A stretch of 64,000 bases of DNA. Origin: Paraglaciecola sp. MB-3u-78 (GTDB taxonomy: Bacteria > Pseudomonadota > Gammaproteobacteria > Enterobacterales > Alteromonadaceae). Under the pieces are notes generated by a model, which was not told where the DNA came from, did no database searches, and was given only the letters and a program-made list of their open reading frames with translations. Of the stretch, positions 49,925 through 58,988 are shown in pieces. A program made the position numbers and the translations under genes. Numbering within the stretch: the first letter of the stretch is position 1; every line of letters begins with the position of its first letter. The stretch spans positions 620,001 to 684,000 of the forward strand of contig NZ_PJCF01000004.1 in the NCBI RefSeq assembly GCF_002835935.1. The letters are read 5' to 3'.

Positions 49925-50310
49925 TGACCTCTTAACGCGTAGATATGTTTTGTAACAGCAATTAAGTTTTCCATGCTCCCTTCGAGGATCATAGACTTAG
50001 GGGGATTGCTATTGAAGAGAGGATTTGAGTTCTTCATGTTGATGTAGCCGTAAATATTTTCTGGGTTAGAGAAAAACATGCGAAGCCCTGCGTGAATGTT
50101 GAGCACGTATGACACTCTATCGAGCGCATCTCGGTTTAGTTTAGTCTTTTCAGGTGAGGCAAGGTAGCGCTGAAGCGTGGGTTTTGGAGTGCCCAATGTA
50201 ATCGCCATTTCCGCTTGGTTAAAGCCCCATAGCTTCATTATGTTGGCGCAGGCGCTTATTCCTACTCCATCAGGATTCTTCGTTAGTTTTGTTGCTATGG
50301 CTGTATTCAT
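49918..50310 (-). CDS. Xre/MbcA/ParS-type antitoxin
   Basis: From the ATG at 50310 the 130-residue protein has an N-terminal helix-turn-helix (FNQAEMAITLGTPKPTLQRYL) and a C-terminal MbcA-like domain (GYINMKNSNPLF then MILEGSMENLIAVTKHIYALRG). It neutralises the RES toxin and represses the operon. A longer frame to 50436 runs through the operator and is rejected. It directly precedes the toxin. Confidence 0.88.
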   Translation of the reverse strand: MNTAIATKLTKNPDGVGISACANIMKLWGFNQAEMAITLGTPKPTLQRYLASPEKTKLNRDALDRVSYVLNIHAGLRMFFSNPENIYGYINMKNSNPLFNSNPPKSMILEGSMENLIAVTKHIYALRGQW

Positions 50311-50321
50311 GGTGACTTGCC

Positions 50322-50347
50322 TATAAAGCATCAAGTGATGCTTTATA
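50322..50347. promoter_or_regulatory. Operator of the RES-Xre operon
   Basis: TATAAAGCATCA and TGATGCTTTATA are perfect 12-bp arms around AG, 12 bases upstream of the antitoxin start. A weaker related site, TGTCATTTGATGTA, lies at 50358-50371. Autorepression by the Xre antitoxin is expected. Confidence 0.75.
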
Positions 50348-50432
50348 TTAGCATAGGTGTCATTTGATGTAAAAATAAAAATAAAAATAAAAGTAAAATA
50401 ATTTCGGGTTGTTTGCTCTATGTTTTTGGTCT

Positions 50433-50793
50433 TCAAAAGGCGATTATTGTGGCGTTAATGCCGTCTTGCTTCGGCAAATCAATAATTTCGCCTACTTCAC
50501 GGGGAAAAATAGCACTATTAGATAATTCTGATTCAACGAAACCTAATTGAGTAGCGCTGACTTTTGATAATTCATAATAATGTTTGTTCTTTTTTAATAG
50601 AGTTGATAATTTTAAGCTGCAACGTATCAATATAGACCTCAACATCTACTGGCGGTTCTATACCAATTTCGCCTAGTCTATTTATAAATACCAAATAAGC
50701 ATTTTGTGCCACTACCGGACGTTTCAAATCATTCCCCAAGCGAGATGCAAAAGGTTGTTTGCCAATTATCGATGAAATTAACTGTAGGGCGGC
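50433..50793 (-). pseudogene. Unrecognised gene fragment with a frameshift
   Basis: Two open frames on the minus strand meet at an A-run near 50595: PFASRLGNDLKRPVVAQNAY onward to INSIKK, then YYELSKVSATQLGFVE to the stop at 50433. Joined, they give about 120 residues. A start codon is not visible. I do not recognise the product. Confidence 0.35.
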
Positions 50794-50965
50794 TTAGAGC
50801 CTAAAACCGGACAGTCGAGCGTTAAACCTGAAGGAGAACTTTGTGCCAAAAGCCGACATAAGGTTCTAGTCTAGAAAAGGCTTAAATCGACCTAAAGCGG
50901 TCGTAAAAGAATTCGAACTATCAGACTATATTGAGCGAATAACAATCATACGATTAATCAAATGT

Positions 50966-50983
50966 GACTGACGGCAATGAGCG
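50966..50983 (-). repeat. Dispersed 18-bp motif, copy 3
   Basis: CGCTCATTGCCGTCAGTC on the minus strand, ending three bases before the IS4 element. Confidence 0.6.
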
Positions 50984-50986
50984 ATC

Positions 50987-52395
50987 CAATGTCATTAACT
51001 TAAGCTTATTTTGCGTATTTACAACAAGTTACCTAGTTGATAATCTGTCGATGAATTAAAAATTTAGAGAAATTACCAATGAGCTGTTCAGTATTTAATT
51101 CAAATAGTACAAAATTTAACCACTAAAATTCATTCAACTGAGTTTTTAGAAAAGCATCGTAAAAAACCTACCGATTTCACACGAAATCGCACCCTTACTT
51201 TTCCACGTTTAATGAGTTTTATGTTGAATGCTCTCAATAGTTCAATTCAGGCTGAACTTGTTCGGTTTTTCAATGTTATCGATGATAGCTACTTGTCAAC
51301 AAAATCAGTTAGCACCGCTGCTTTTTGTAAAGCAAGAATGAAACTATCTCATCAGGCATTTATCGAGTTAAACGATGATTTAGTTCAAGCATTCTATGAA
51401 GCTGCAACCATCGATAAATGGCAAGGACACAGACTGTTAGCCGTTGATGGGGCAGTCACACAATTACCAACCTCTAACGAACTACTTAAGCATTTTGGTA
51501 AAGCTCGCTCACATGCTGCTATGCCTGCCGTTCGTCTTTCTCAACTTTATGATGTTAAGAATAATATTACGGTAGATTTACAGGTCGAGAGCCATTCAAC
51601 AGGAGAGCGTGAAATGGCACTAAAGCATTTAAATAAAACCCAAGCAGGCTATTTAGTCGTTTACGACAGAGGTTATCCAGCCGTTTGGTTTTATAAGTAC
51701 CATAGGCTAAAGAATGTTGATTTCTGCATGCGCATTGTTCAAAGCTCTAATGTGGTTAAAGCCTTCTTAGAAAGTGGAAAATATAGTGATGTCGTTGACT
51801 TTCCTTGTACTGAGAAGTCTCTTCGCCGATGTAGAAAAGATAAAATATCGACAGAATCACTACGTTTACGATTAGTGCGAGTTGATCTGCCATCAGGTGA
51901 ATCGGAGATTTTAGTTTCGTCATTAACAGATCTACAAGCTTATCCTACTGCTCTTTTTGCTGATTTATATCACCAACGCTGGGGAGTTGAAGAAGATTAC
52001 AAAGTATTGAAAAGTCGCCTTAATATTGAAAATATTCTAGTGTTTCTGTTGAAGGTGTTTTACAAGACTTACACGCTAAGCTATTAACTAAAAACCTTGC
52101 CGCTTGTGCAATACATGATGCAAAACAAAAAATAAAGAAAGCTAAAAACAATAGGCTCTATGAATATAAAATCAATTTCACCTTTGCAGTAAATCAGCTC
52201 AAAGATAATGTTGTACAGTTCACAATGAAGCTAGCTGGGCTTGAATTATACGAACTGTTAATAAGCAAAATATCAAAGAATTTAAGTGTCATTCGACCCA
52301 ACCGTAAGTTTTTTCGACAAGACCGTAGAAACAAGACAAATAAGTACCCAATGAATTATAAACGTATGTGTTAAATCCTTAAGTTAATGACATTG
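50987..52395 (+). mobile_element. IS4-family insertion sequence
   Basis: Perfect 18-bp terminal inverted repeats, CAATGTCATTAACTTAAG, lie at 50987-51004 and 52378-52395. The 1409-bp element carries one transposase reading frame, now broken. No target duplication is visible beside the ends, which suggests an old insertion or later flank loss. Confidence 0.85.
51079..52374 (+). pseudogene. Frameshifted IS4-family transposase
   Basis: The main frame (51212-52087, extendable upstream by about 40 codons) includes the DDE features LLAVDGAV, YLVVYDRGYPAVWF and YHQRWGVEEDYKVLKSRLNIEN (YREK-like). At about 52032 the frame breaks and the C-terminus continues in another frame (GVLQDLHAKLLTKNLAACAI to KRMC). 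The N-terminus also lacks a clean start codon. The element should be inactive on its own. Confidence 0.85.
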
Positions 52396-52546
52396 CAGTG
52401 CCAGGAGCAGACCTTACCGCGCACTCGCAGTGTGCTAACTGTTTAAGCTCTTCAACCCAGTTATCAACAAAAATAAAGTGACGACTATGAGCAGCTATCC
52501 ATGGGCTAAGGGATCGACTGGCTCACACTTCTTTGGCTTTAAAACG

Positions 52547-52575
52547 AAAAAGCCACCTCTGTGAGATGGCTTTTT
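52547..52575. terminator. Hairpin terminator right of the IS4 element
   Basis: AAAAAGCCA-c-CTC pairs with GAG-a-TGGCTTTTT. It has A and T tails on both sides and lies downstream of the M19/HYR gene on the minus strand. Confidence 0.75.
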
Positions 52576-52630
52576 CTCTGTGACTATCAGTTAGCCGTCG
52601 GCAGTTGGGCTGCCGCAGGAATGCAGGGTA

Positions 52631-52738
52631 TTAAGATTGACGTCTTCTAAGTGCAAAACCTAAACCAGCAAGCCCTAATCCAAACAAAGCGATGGTTGAG
52701 GGTTCTGAGACAGCCTGTGAATCACCATATATGTCCTG
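52631..52738 (-). pseudogene. Orphan PEP-CTERM tail behind the M19/HYR gene
   Basis: The minus strand encodes GDSQAVSEPSTIALFGLGLA then GLGFALRRRQS and a stop: a complete PEP-CTERM signal. It starts just after the stop of the M19/HYR gene but in another frame and without a start codon. It is most simply the lost sorting tail of that protein. Confidence 0.8.
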
Positions 52739-52742
52739 TTAA

Positions 52743-55700
52743 CTAATGCTTAGCTACCGTCACCGTAGTTTCAGCAACCGTGGTATTACCGGTCTCATCA
52801 GCGCAAATAACCTCTACGGTGTAAGTGCGACCGTCTCTAGATCCATCGCGTTCAGAACGTAACTCGATGTTCAAGGTCGCTCCAACCTCGGTTAAATCCC
52901 ATCCGTAGTCCTCGGCGGTATTACCGTCACCGGTGTCATTCAAATCCTCGCTGCTCGATATTTTATTGATCCTGCACACGGGCATAGAATTGTCACAGCG
53001 ATCGCTAGTTATCACCGCTACGGCAACCTTATTCATCTTGTGATTAGGTGGCCACAGATTGGGCATTGATACGGTGACGGATTCAATCACCGGCGGGGTA
53101 GTGTCTTCAATAACAACATTGCTGCTGCAACTGGCCGTCAATTCCACTTCATCCGTCGCTACATACTCCAACGATGTTAAGCCCATGGGAAAGCTGGCCA
53201 TGTCGTGGGTCGAGAGATTCACGGCGGCACAAATATCCGTACCCGTGGCCATGGCTGGTGTCACAGTAGCACTTCGGTTGCCAGTACATTCAGCCACAAT
53301 ATTCGCCGGGCAAGTGATCTCCGGTGGCGTAGTATCCTCAATGGTGACCGCAAACCCACAGGTGCCCTCGTTCCTTGCGGCGTCAAAGCCGCTACAGCTG
53401 ACCGGGGTCGCACCAAAGCCAAAGGGGTGCCCGGGGGCCACACTACAGCCAGCAAATTCAGCGCCCGCACAGTTATCCTGGACTATTTCTCGAGGCTCGA
53501 AGGGTACAGAGGTACCTCTCAAGTCGCCCGCGGCATAAGGCCATGGCAATTCCTCAGGCCATTCATCAGGTTTAACCGGGGCGGGCTGTGTCACTGGCTT
53601 ACATTCAGCGACGATATTTTCCGGACAGTACAGGGTAGGCGGCGTATCATCAACGACCGTCACGGTGCCAGTACAAGAAGAGAGTAAATTACCACAACTA
53701 TCAGAACCGCCGGCACCTAAAATAACGGCTGTAGTGCCCAGTGCATAGGGGGCATCAGGCGTTTGTGGAAACGTAAAGTCGACAGTATTTTCGTCCGCAA
53801 TGGTGGCGTCCCGGTCTGATTCACAGAACGCATTGGCACTGACGATAATATCCTGGCAACCTACAGCCGTATTGGTGGACGGCAACGGAATATGCTGACC
53901 CTCTCCACGTTTCCAGACATTGACAAAACCCATTGCCGAGTTAAACAGCGGTGCAAGTTCAGCATTCGATATTCCAATCCCACTGAGGTCAGCGACCATA
54001 TCGGGCAACAAGCCAACATGAGCCAGACCATCGTTATTAAAGTCGAAGGTACGGGTACCGGTCTTTTGCGCTTCAAATTCATCAAAACCTGCCAGCTCGA
54101 AGGGGTACGCGAGGCGGTTATTGGCCAGCCCCTGCTTGGCTCGTTGCACATGGTCTTGAGCACAGGCATCGTAACCAAAGCGCGGTCCCACATGACCAGC
54201 CACGCCATTAAAGTCACTGCCCATAGCCACCGGGCCTTTCATGACATCCACCCCATACTGATACATCTGTGCCCAGGTCTTAGAGGAATGTGTACAATCG
54301 TTGGTAATGGTATTGCCATTGGCGCTGGAATACTGCACTGGACCTTCACCGTAATTGCCTTCCTGCTGATCATCTTTCAGCATTGCGCCGATCATGCCTC
54401 CCAGCTCGGCAATGCGCTCAAGGTGGGCCCGTGTGCGCATCCGCTCGTGGCGCACTTCTGGCTGGTTGAGGTCAAAAAACTGGACGTGGCTGGCGATCAC
54501 CGGCCGACTCTGCTCTTCTGCAATAGCCAGTGTGGCATCGAGTGCCTTGTTGGACATATGATCAACATCCACCAGGATGCCCTTGGTCATCATATATTCG
54601 ATGGTACTCGCACCCAAGCTTGTCAATCCATTATGGTTACAGTGGGCAGCTGCGGGAGGGAGAGAAGGGCCTTCGGGTAAATTATCAAATGAGATTAAAG
54701 CCAGCACCCAGGGCAAGAAAGGTCCAAGCTCCAGTCCATAGCCCTGATCACCGCAGTCTTCCACCGTCCACCAGGCATTCTCGGAAGCCGCATTACCCGC
54801 ATGAATCGCATCCTGCCAGGTAGCTGGCGCACCAAATGCGTTGTCGAAATTGTGAATAGGGAAAATCACGCGAACGCCCTTATCGTAATACTTATCGACT
54901 TGCTGCTGGACATACTCCTCGGGAGTTTGCGGCCGGGTATCCATCTCAATGATGACCTGACCATCGTCATCCAATTGCTCGAGGTCGTCCTCATCAAGCA
55001 CCGGTATTTCCATTCCTTCTTCATCAAGTACTGCAAATTCAAACTCGCCAACCGGGCAACCATCTTTTTTGCAATCGAACAAATTGGCCACTTCGATACC
55101 GAGTACCACCGCCAGTTTGCCCTCATCAATGATAGCCTGGGCGTCGCTTGGGTCTGTCACAATCCGGAACCATCCCATGCCCTTACCGCCGTGTTTATCA
55201 TCAATAAACTTTTGGAAGGCAATGGTGGCGTCAATTTGGGCATCGACAGGGCCCATCTCATCGGCGCAATCAACACCATCGTCTTCGGCCCCCGTAGACA
55301 GACACAACGCCTCGTTGGTGACAGCAAATTGCACCATCAAGCGCAGCCCGCCCCGCCACGCGCGCTCCAGCCATTTGTAGTACATCTGTTGATGGGTAGT
55401 ACTGCTCCAGGTGGGCCAGGTATTAAAAGTAGGTGAGCCATAGTTAAGCCCTCCCACGGGCTCAAAATTATGGGAACCTTTAAGGTCACTGGTACCGAAA
55501 CCCAAAGCATCCCCTGTTAAACCATGGATACCATGCAGGTCGAAATCATCCTCTTTACTGAGTGCCTTATTGAAGCCCAAATCTATGCCTTGGTCATCCA
55601 CGGCATAGGGCTTACCGGCCAGCACTTTGCCACCATGAGCCAGGTGGCCAAACATATGGGCGTGCAGGTCGGCATAGCCCTTACCACTTATGGCATCACA

Positions 55701-56504
55701 GGCTTCAACCTCAGTCTCACCCAGCCAGCCAGTGGTGGGTTCCGGATAATCAGAATATGGCTTGCCCAGGTCGACGCAGCTGTGCCCTGCCGAAACCGGG
55801 TTAGCAACCAGGTTACCGATCCCGCAGGAGGAATCTCCGGCCACACCCGGGACTTTAGTCAAGCCAGCATTGCAAGCACGACTATCTGTCGTATATTCAC
55901 CAATGAAGTCACAGCAGGCTCGCTGACCATTACCGCCGCAAGCGCTAGGCTTGGTACACCAACCACTGGAAGGACCAAACTCCAGTGGATCCTGATAGCG
56001 GTCACCGCCAATTTCAATAAGGCCCGCCGCACAGGACTTGCCAGCAATGAGACCGTCGCCGATGGTGCAGGCTCGCTCACCTTCATTGCCACAGGACGTT
56101 GGTTTCCAGCAGGTTCCCGCGGAAGCGCCGACGAACCACGAGGGGCTGGGGCACGCACCGCCGTACACATCCAGCACTTCGATATTGCCTGTATCACAAG
56201 GGGTGAATCCTTCTGTCTCACCTACACAACAGGCGCGCTGACCGTCACCACCGCATTGATCCAGATTATCCGGAGTACTAAAACCACAGGTACCATCCGG
56301 AAAGCCACCACACTGAAAGCTCCATACCGCTCCAGTTTCCCGAAGACCGGAATCACAAGAAGGTACTCGTTCACTCAGGCAACAGGCACGCTCACCAAAC
56401 CCCCCGCAGCCAGCAAGGGCTTCTGAAGTCATAAGGGTAAGCAACAGTATTGCCAGGCACAATTGCAGTGGCGTCAGCAGATTCTTCTTCAGTAGGATTA
56501 ACAT
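52743..56504 (-). CDS. Secreted M19-dipeptidase-like protein with cysteine-rich and HYR domains
   Basis: The 1253-residue protein has a signal peptide (LQLCLAILLLTLMTSEALA). Residues about 33-243 hold four cysteine-rich repeats opening CGG-x-G-x-RAC. Residues about 270-870 resemble membrane dipeptidase (M19): metal motif DLHAHMFG (H281, H283), PVIASHVQF and AMGSDFNGV. The C-terminus has HYR-type repeats (DDTPPTLYCPENIVAEC, EDTTPPEITCPANIVAEC) and LWPPNHKM. Its GC content is well above its surroundings, which points to recent transfer. The sorting tail lies out of frame behind it. Confidence 0.82.
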   Translation of the reverse strand: MLILLKKNLLTPLQLCLAILLLTLMTSEALAGCGGFGERACCLSERVPSCDSGLRETGAVWSFQCGGFPDGTCGFSTPDNLDQCGGDGQRACCVGETEGFTPCDTGNIEVLDVYGGACPSPSWFVGASAGTCWKPTSCGNEGERACTIGDGLIAGKSCAAGLIEIGGDRYQDPLEFGPSSGWCTKPSACGGNGQRACCDFIGEYTTDSRACNAGLTKVPGVAGDSSCGIGNLVANPVSAGHSCVDLGKPYSDYPEPTTGWLGETEVEACDAISGKGYADLHAHMFGHLAHGGKVLAGKPYAVDDQGIDLGFNKALSKEDDFDLHGIHGLTGDALGFGTSDLKGSHNFEPVGGLNYGSPTFNTWPTWSSTTHQQMYYKWLERAWRGGLRLMVQFAVTNEALCLSTGAEDDGVDCADEMGPVDAQIDATIAFQKFIDDKHGGKGMGWFRIVTDPSDAQAIIDEGKLAVVLGIEVANLFDCKKDGCPVGEFEFAVLDEEGMEIPVLDEDDLEQLDDDGQVIIEMDTRPQTPEEYVQQQVDKYYDKGVRVIFPIHNFDNAFGAPATWQDAIHAGNAASENAWWTVEDCGDQGYGLELGPFLPWVLALISFDNLPEGPSLPPAAAHCNHNGLTSLGASTIEYMMTKGILVDVDHMSNKALDATLAIAEEQSRPVIASHVQFFDLNQPEVRHERMRTRAHLERIAELGGMIGAMLKDDQQEGNYGEGPVQYSSANGNTITNDCTHSSKTWAQMYQYGVDVMKGPVAMGSDFNGVAGHVGPRFGYDACAQDHVQRAKQGLANNRLAYPFELAGFDEFEAQKTGTRTFDFNNDGLAHVGLLPDMVADLSGIGISNAELAPLFNSAMGFVNVWKRGEGQHIPLPSTNTAVGCQDIIVSANAFCESDRDATIADENTVDFTFPQTPDAPYALGTTAVILGAGGSDSCGNLLSSCTGTVTVVDDTPPTLYCPENIVAECKPVTQPAPVKPDEWPEELPWPYAAGDLRGTSVPFEPREIVQDNCAGAEFAGCSVAPGHPFGFGATPVSCSGFDAARNEGTCGFAVTIEDTTPPEITCPANIVAECTGNRSATVTPAMATGTDICAAVNLSTHDMASFPMGLTSLEYVATDEVELTASCSSNVVIEDTTPPVIESVTVSMPNLWPPNHKMNKVAVAVITSDRCDNSMPVCRINKISSSEDLNDTGDGNTAEDYGWDLTEVGATLNIELRSERDGSRDGRTYTVEVICADETGNTTVAETTVTVAKH

Positions 56505-56658
56505 GGGATCACCCGTTTATTTGTTGTTTGTTTTAATAGGCTATATGCAGCCAATAACATTACATCTTTGTTTACCGCGTTTAATTCATCAGTTGCTTGC
56601 ATATGCCCGGGCCTTGATCCATGGTTTGCACCCCGGCGGCATCTTCTTTCCTAGTATG

Positions 56659-56799
56659 CTAATCGTCATTCCAGACCACGCTACCATGACCGTTGGCTTG
56701 CTTGATACTGACTGCCATCTGCTCGTTGACGTAGGTGGCAAAATCCAGGCTGTACAGCTTGTCAGACTCAATCGACAGGGTCAGACTCGTTGAAGCAGT
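56659..56799 (-). pseudogene. C-terminal fragment of an unknown gene
   Basis: A start-less frame of about 46 codons reads SIESDKLYSLDFATYVNEQM onward to GSVVWNDD and a stop. GC content matches the following M19/HYR gene. It may be the end of a former operon partner. I cannot name it. Confidence 0.35.
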
Positions 56800-56828
56800 G
56801 CGTTAACAGAGTTCAACGTCTCTGACCC
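56778..56828. repeat. REP-like imperfect palindrome
   Basis: GGGTCAGACTCGTTGAA at 56778-56794 and GTTCAACGTCTCTGACCC at 56811-56828 are inverted with two mismatches. It lies just downstream of the RAYT remnant, as REP sequences of this transposase group do. Confidence 0.6.
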
Positions 56829-56865
56829 ATTGGTTCGGTTGCTCGTTATCATGGGTCTTGTTAAT

Positions 56866-56955
56866 TTGTAAAAAAGCTGACTTGCCTATTATTCCCCCCC
56901 GTTGAACAACGTGCTGAGGAATTCCAGGTAAATTTAATCGAGGTAATCTAGCCAT
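56866..56955 (-). pseudogene. RAYT (REP-associated Y1 transposase) remnant
   Basis: The ATG at 56955 starts MARLPRLNLPGIPQHVVQRG, the hallmark N-terminus of RAYT transposases. A run of seven G shifts the frame, after which NNRQVSFFT continues the family sequence, then a stop. The catalytic HUH and tyrosine regions are gone. Confidence 0.8.
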
Positions 56956-57387
56956 CGCCACACAGCCATAAAATGCAGAATAACTGGAGTATAGAACGCT
57001 AACTCACCAAATCAACGAATCTGTCCGAATATAGGTAAAATAAAATGTCATTTTCTAAAATCAAAATACATGATGCCTTGTACTTTCCATATTGACATCT
57101 ATTTTATATGCTTAAGGGAGTGAAAGTCGGCTATTTTTCGTCTATTAATCAACTGTTTCCACGTAATTCAGAATTCAAGACAAGCGCCTCCCGCTGTTGT
57201 GCAAACCAGTTTTGTTTATGATGATGAACGGCTTTTATTCAAACAGACTTATCTGAGGTAGTGCTCTACTTTGTGGGGGCAATAATTCAACGACTTTGTC
57301 ATTTTTTGTATTCAGGCCACTGAGTACCATTGCTGTTGCTACGGGAATTTCAATGCTTCCAGTGCCTGAGGCTGACAGTCCGTTGAT

Positions 57388-57405
57388 CGCTCTTTGCCGT
57401 CAGTT
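57388..57405 (+). repeat. Dispersed 18-bp motif, copy 4
   Basis: CGCTCTTTGCCGTCAGTT, the most diverged of the four copies. Confidence 0.5.
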
Positions 57406-57877
57406 ATGTATGATTAATCGGATGATTGTTTTTCACTCAATATAATCTGATAGTTTGAATTATCTAACGACCGCTATAGGTCGTTAGCTGTCCTTTTGGG
57501 CTGCGAACTAGACTGACAATTTATCGCGAAAATCAGTTTAACTGAAGTGACTCCGAATGATGGGTATTGGCACATTTTCGACGCTCAGCGAATGGCTCCA
57601 ATGAGCGATCAGCGGACATACGTCTAGGCGGTGTAATATAACAAGGTCACACCGCGTTAGCGGAATATCAATCGACGCCTTTTCAAGTGCTGTGCCCCCT
57701 TGATTTTAAGTATGTATGCTTTGAGCGACGCACTGTCAGGTTCTTTTACATAATTTAACTCTGGAATATTCCCTTGAAATTGATAATTCATTGCCTATTT
57801 AACGCTGTAACCTGCGTAGCCAGTCACACTTATCATCATACGGAGTTGATTTCAGTCAATTACTTAGTGATTATTGT

Positions 57878-57893
57878 GTCAGGTTTTTTTACA
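57878..57893 (+). promoter_or_regulatory. Orphan GTCAGG-T7-ACA element
   Basis: GTCAGGTTTTTTTACA is identical to the element at 46258. No -24/-12 sequence with proper spacing follows in the next 100 bases, so its gene may have been lost. Confidence 0.5.
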
Positions 57894-58345
57894 ATGTTCG
57901 AGTGAAGTTAGTCACTGCCGAGAGCGGAAGCTATCTCGATGTCGCAAAGTTAGCATAGGGTCGAAAGCGACTTAAATGGGCCTGAGTGGCGCCAGATCAA
58001 GCGCTCGGGTAGGTTTGTGAGTCGGTCATGGGCAGTAACTCTAAAGATAGGCTCGCTAACCCGTTAAGCGATAAATAACAGTAACTTGGGCGTTGAATTC
58101 ACGCTTAGCTTATAAATGAAAGTTAGTTTGCTGCGCTGTAAATACCATTTAATTAAACCCTCCGGGGGATGAAGGATATTTTTTGATTTAGTAGATAGTT
58201 CTTACAAGCCGCAATAGATGTTTTGTAGTTGTCAGGCAAACGAAACATATTAAGAAGTGGCGGGCCTCGCCAGCCGTCATCGTAGTTGCGGTCAGGCCTT
58301 GATAGCGGATACTCAGCTAACAGAAGCTTTTTTGAGGTGATTTAT

Positions 58346-58361
58346 GTCAGTATTTTTTACA
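58346..58361 (+). promoter_or_regulatory. GTCAG-rich element of the second PEP-CTERM gene
   Basis: GTCAGTATTTTTTACA matches the element at 46258 in 14 of 16 bases. It lies 62 bases upstream of the -24 GG, nearly the same distance as for the first gene. Confidence 0.6.
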
Positions 58362-58422
58362 TCTAAAGCTAGAAAAAATTTAATGAATGTTTAGATGTTT
58401 GTAATAATAAAATATTTTTATT

Positions 58423-58438
58423 TGGCCTGATTATTGCT
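58423..58438 (+). promoter_or_regulatory. Sigma-54 promoter of the second PEP-CTERM gene
   Basis: TGGCCTGATTATTGCT has GG and GC ten bases apart, the -24/-12 pattern. It lies 40 bases before the start codon. Confidence 0.75.
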
Positions 58439-58477
58439 TCTTGTTGATTTATTAACTAGTTAAATTAAGGCATTATA

Positions 58478-58981
58478 ATGAAAGGTTTGATACATATGTT
58501 GCGTTATTTTTGCATCGCTATTCCGATGTTGTGTTACGCGTCGTTCTCCCATGCGGGGTTGATAACTTCGTTCCATTTTTCCATATTGGGATCACCATTT
58601 GAACTTTCGTGGGTATTACCTTCATCTCCTACCCCCGACTTGTACAATACAAGTTATTTTGAGATAAATGACGTGAGTGTTTACAACGTGGCTACCGGTG
58701 AAACACTATCGGCCACGTTTTACGGCTATGCTAATCCCCAATGGGGCGGATTCGAGTTGGCCAACAACGTTCTTAACATCATAAGAATGGAGGGCTCAAA
58801 GATTTATTCAGGATCTCCAAATAACCCCGTATTTGTTAATGGAACGTATTTCCACACCGACTACGCCGATAAGGTACTTGTGGTGGCAGATGTAATTGAT
58901 GTCCATGAACCCGCGTCGCTCGCACTTTTTGCACTAGGATTGTCAGGTTTGGCATCACGTCGATTGAAGAAGAAAGCTTAA
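58478..58981 (+). CDS. PEP-CTERM sorting-domain protein
   Basis: The 167-residue protein has a signal peptide (FCIAIPMLCYASFSHA), a beta-rich body and the tail VHEPASLALFALGLSGLAS followed by RRLKKK. The expected proline-glutamate-proline is reduced to HEP, which is tolerated in the family. AAGG precedes the ATG. It shares promoter layout with the gene at 45604 and, like it, has an RT remnant converging on its 3' end. Confidence 0.8.
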   Translation: MKGLIHMLRYFCIAIPMLCYASFSHAGLITSFHFSILGSPFELSWVLPSSPTPDLYNTSYFEINDVSVYNVATGETLSATFYGYANPQWGGFELANNVLNIIRMEGSKIYSGSPNNPVFVNGTYFHTDYADKVLVVADVIDVHEPASLALFALGLSGLASRRLKKKA

Positions 58982-58988
58982 TAAAGCT

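Larger units (their letters stand above)
56956..58345. other. Long non-coding region between the RAYT remnant and the second PEP-CTERM gene
   Basis: The region has no supported gene. It holds a perfect 9-bp inverted repeat (CTAACGACC/GGTCGTTAG, 57464-57487), a dispersed motif copy at 57388 and a full GTCAGG-T7-ACA element at 57878. Confidence 0.5.

Noticed and set aside
50977-52410. Target-site duplication of the IS4 element
   Set aside because: The 10-13 bases on either side of the inverted repeats do not match.
53892-56426. Long plus-strand open frames (262 and 300 codons) opposite the M19/HYR gene
   Set aside because: They are antisense shadows in GC-rich coding DNA, with no ribosome sites and no domain likeness.
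56534-56556. Sigma-54-like TTGGCTGCATATAGCC before the M19/HYR gene
   Set aside because: The GG to GC spacing is nine, not ten, and there is no upstream element.
56503-56793. 96-codon plus-strand frame beside the M19/HYR start
   Set aside because: A competing minus-strand frame with better protein character covers the same bases.
56867-56881. GTCAGCTTTTTTACA as a third PEP-CTERM element before the M19/HYR gene
   Set aside because: It is the RAYT coding sequence for Val-Ser-Phe-Phe-Thr, one T short, and no -24/-12 sequence lies at the right distance.
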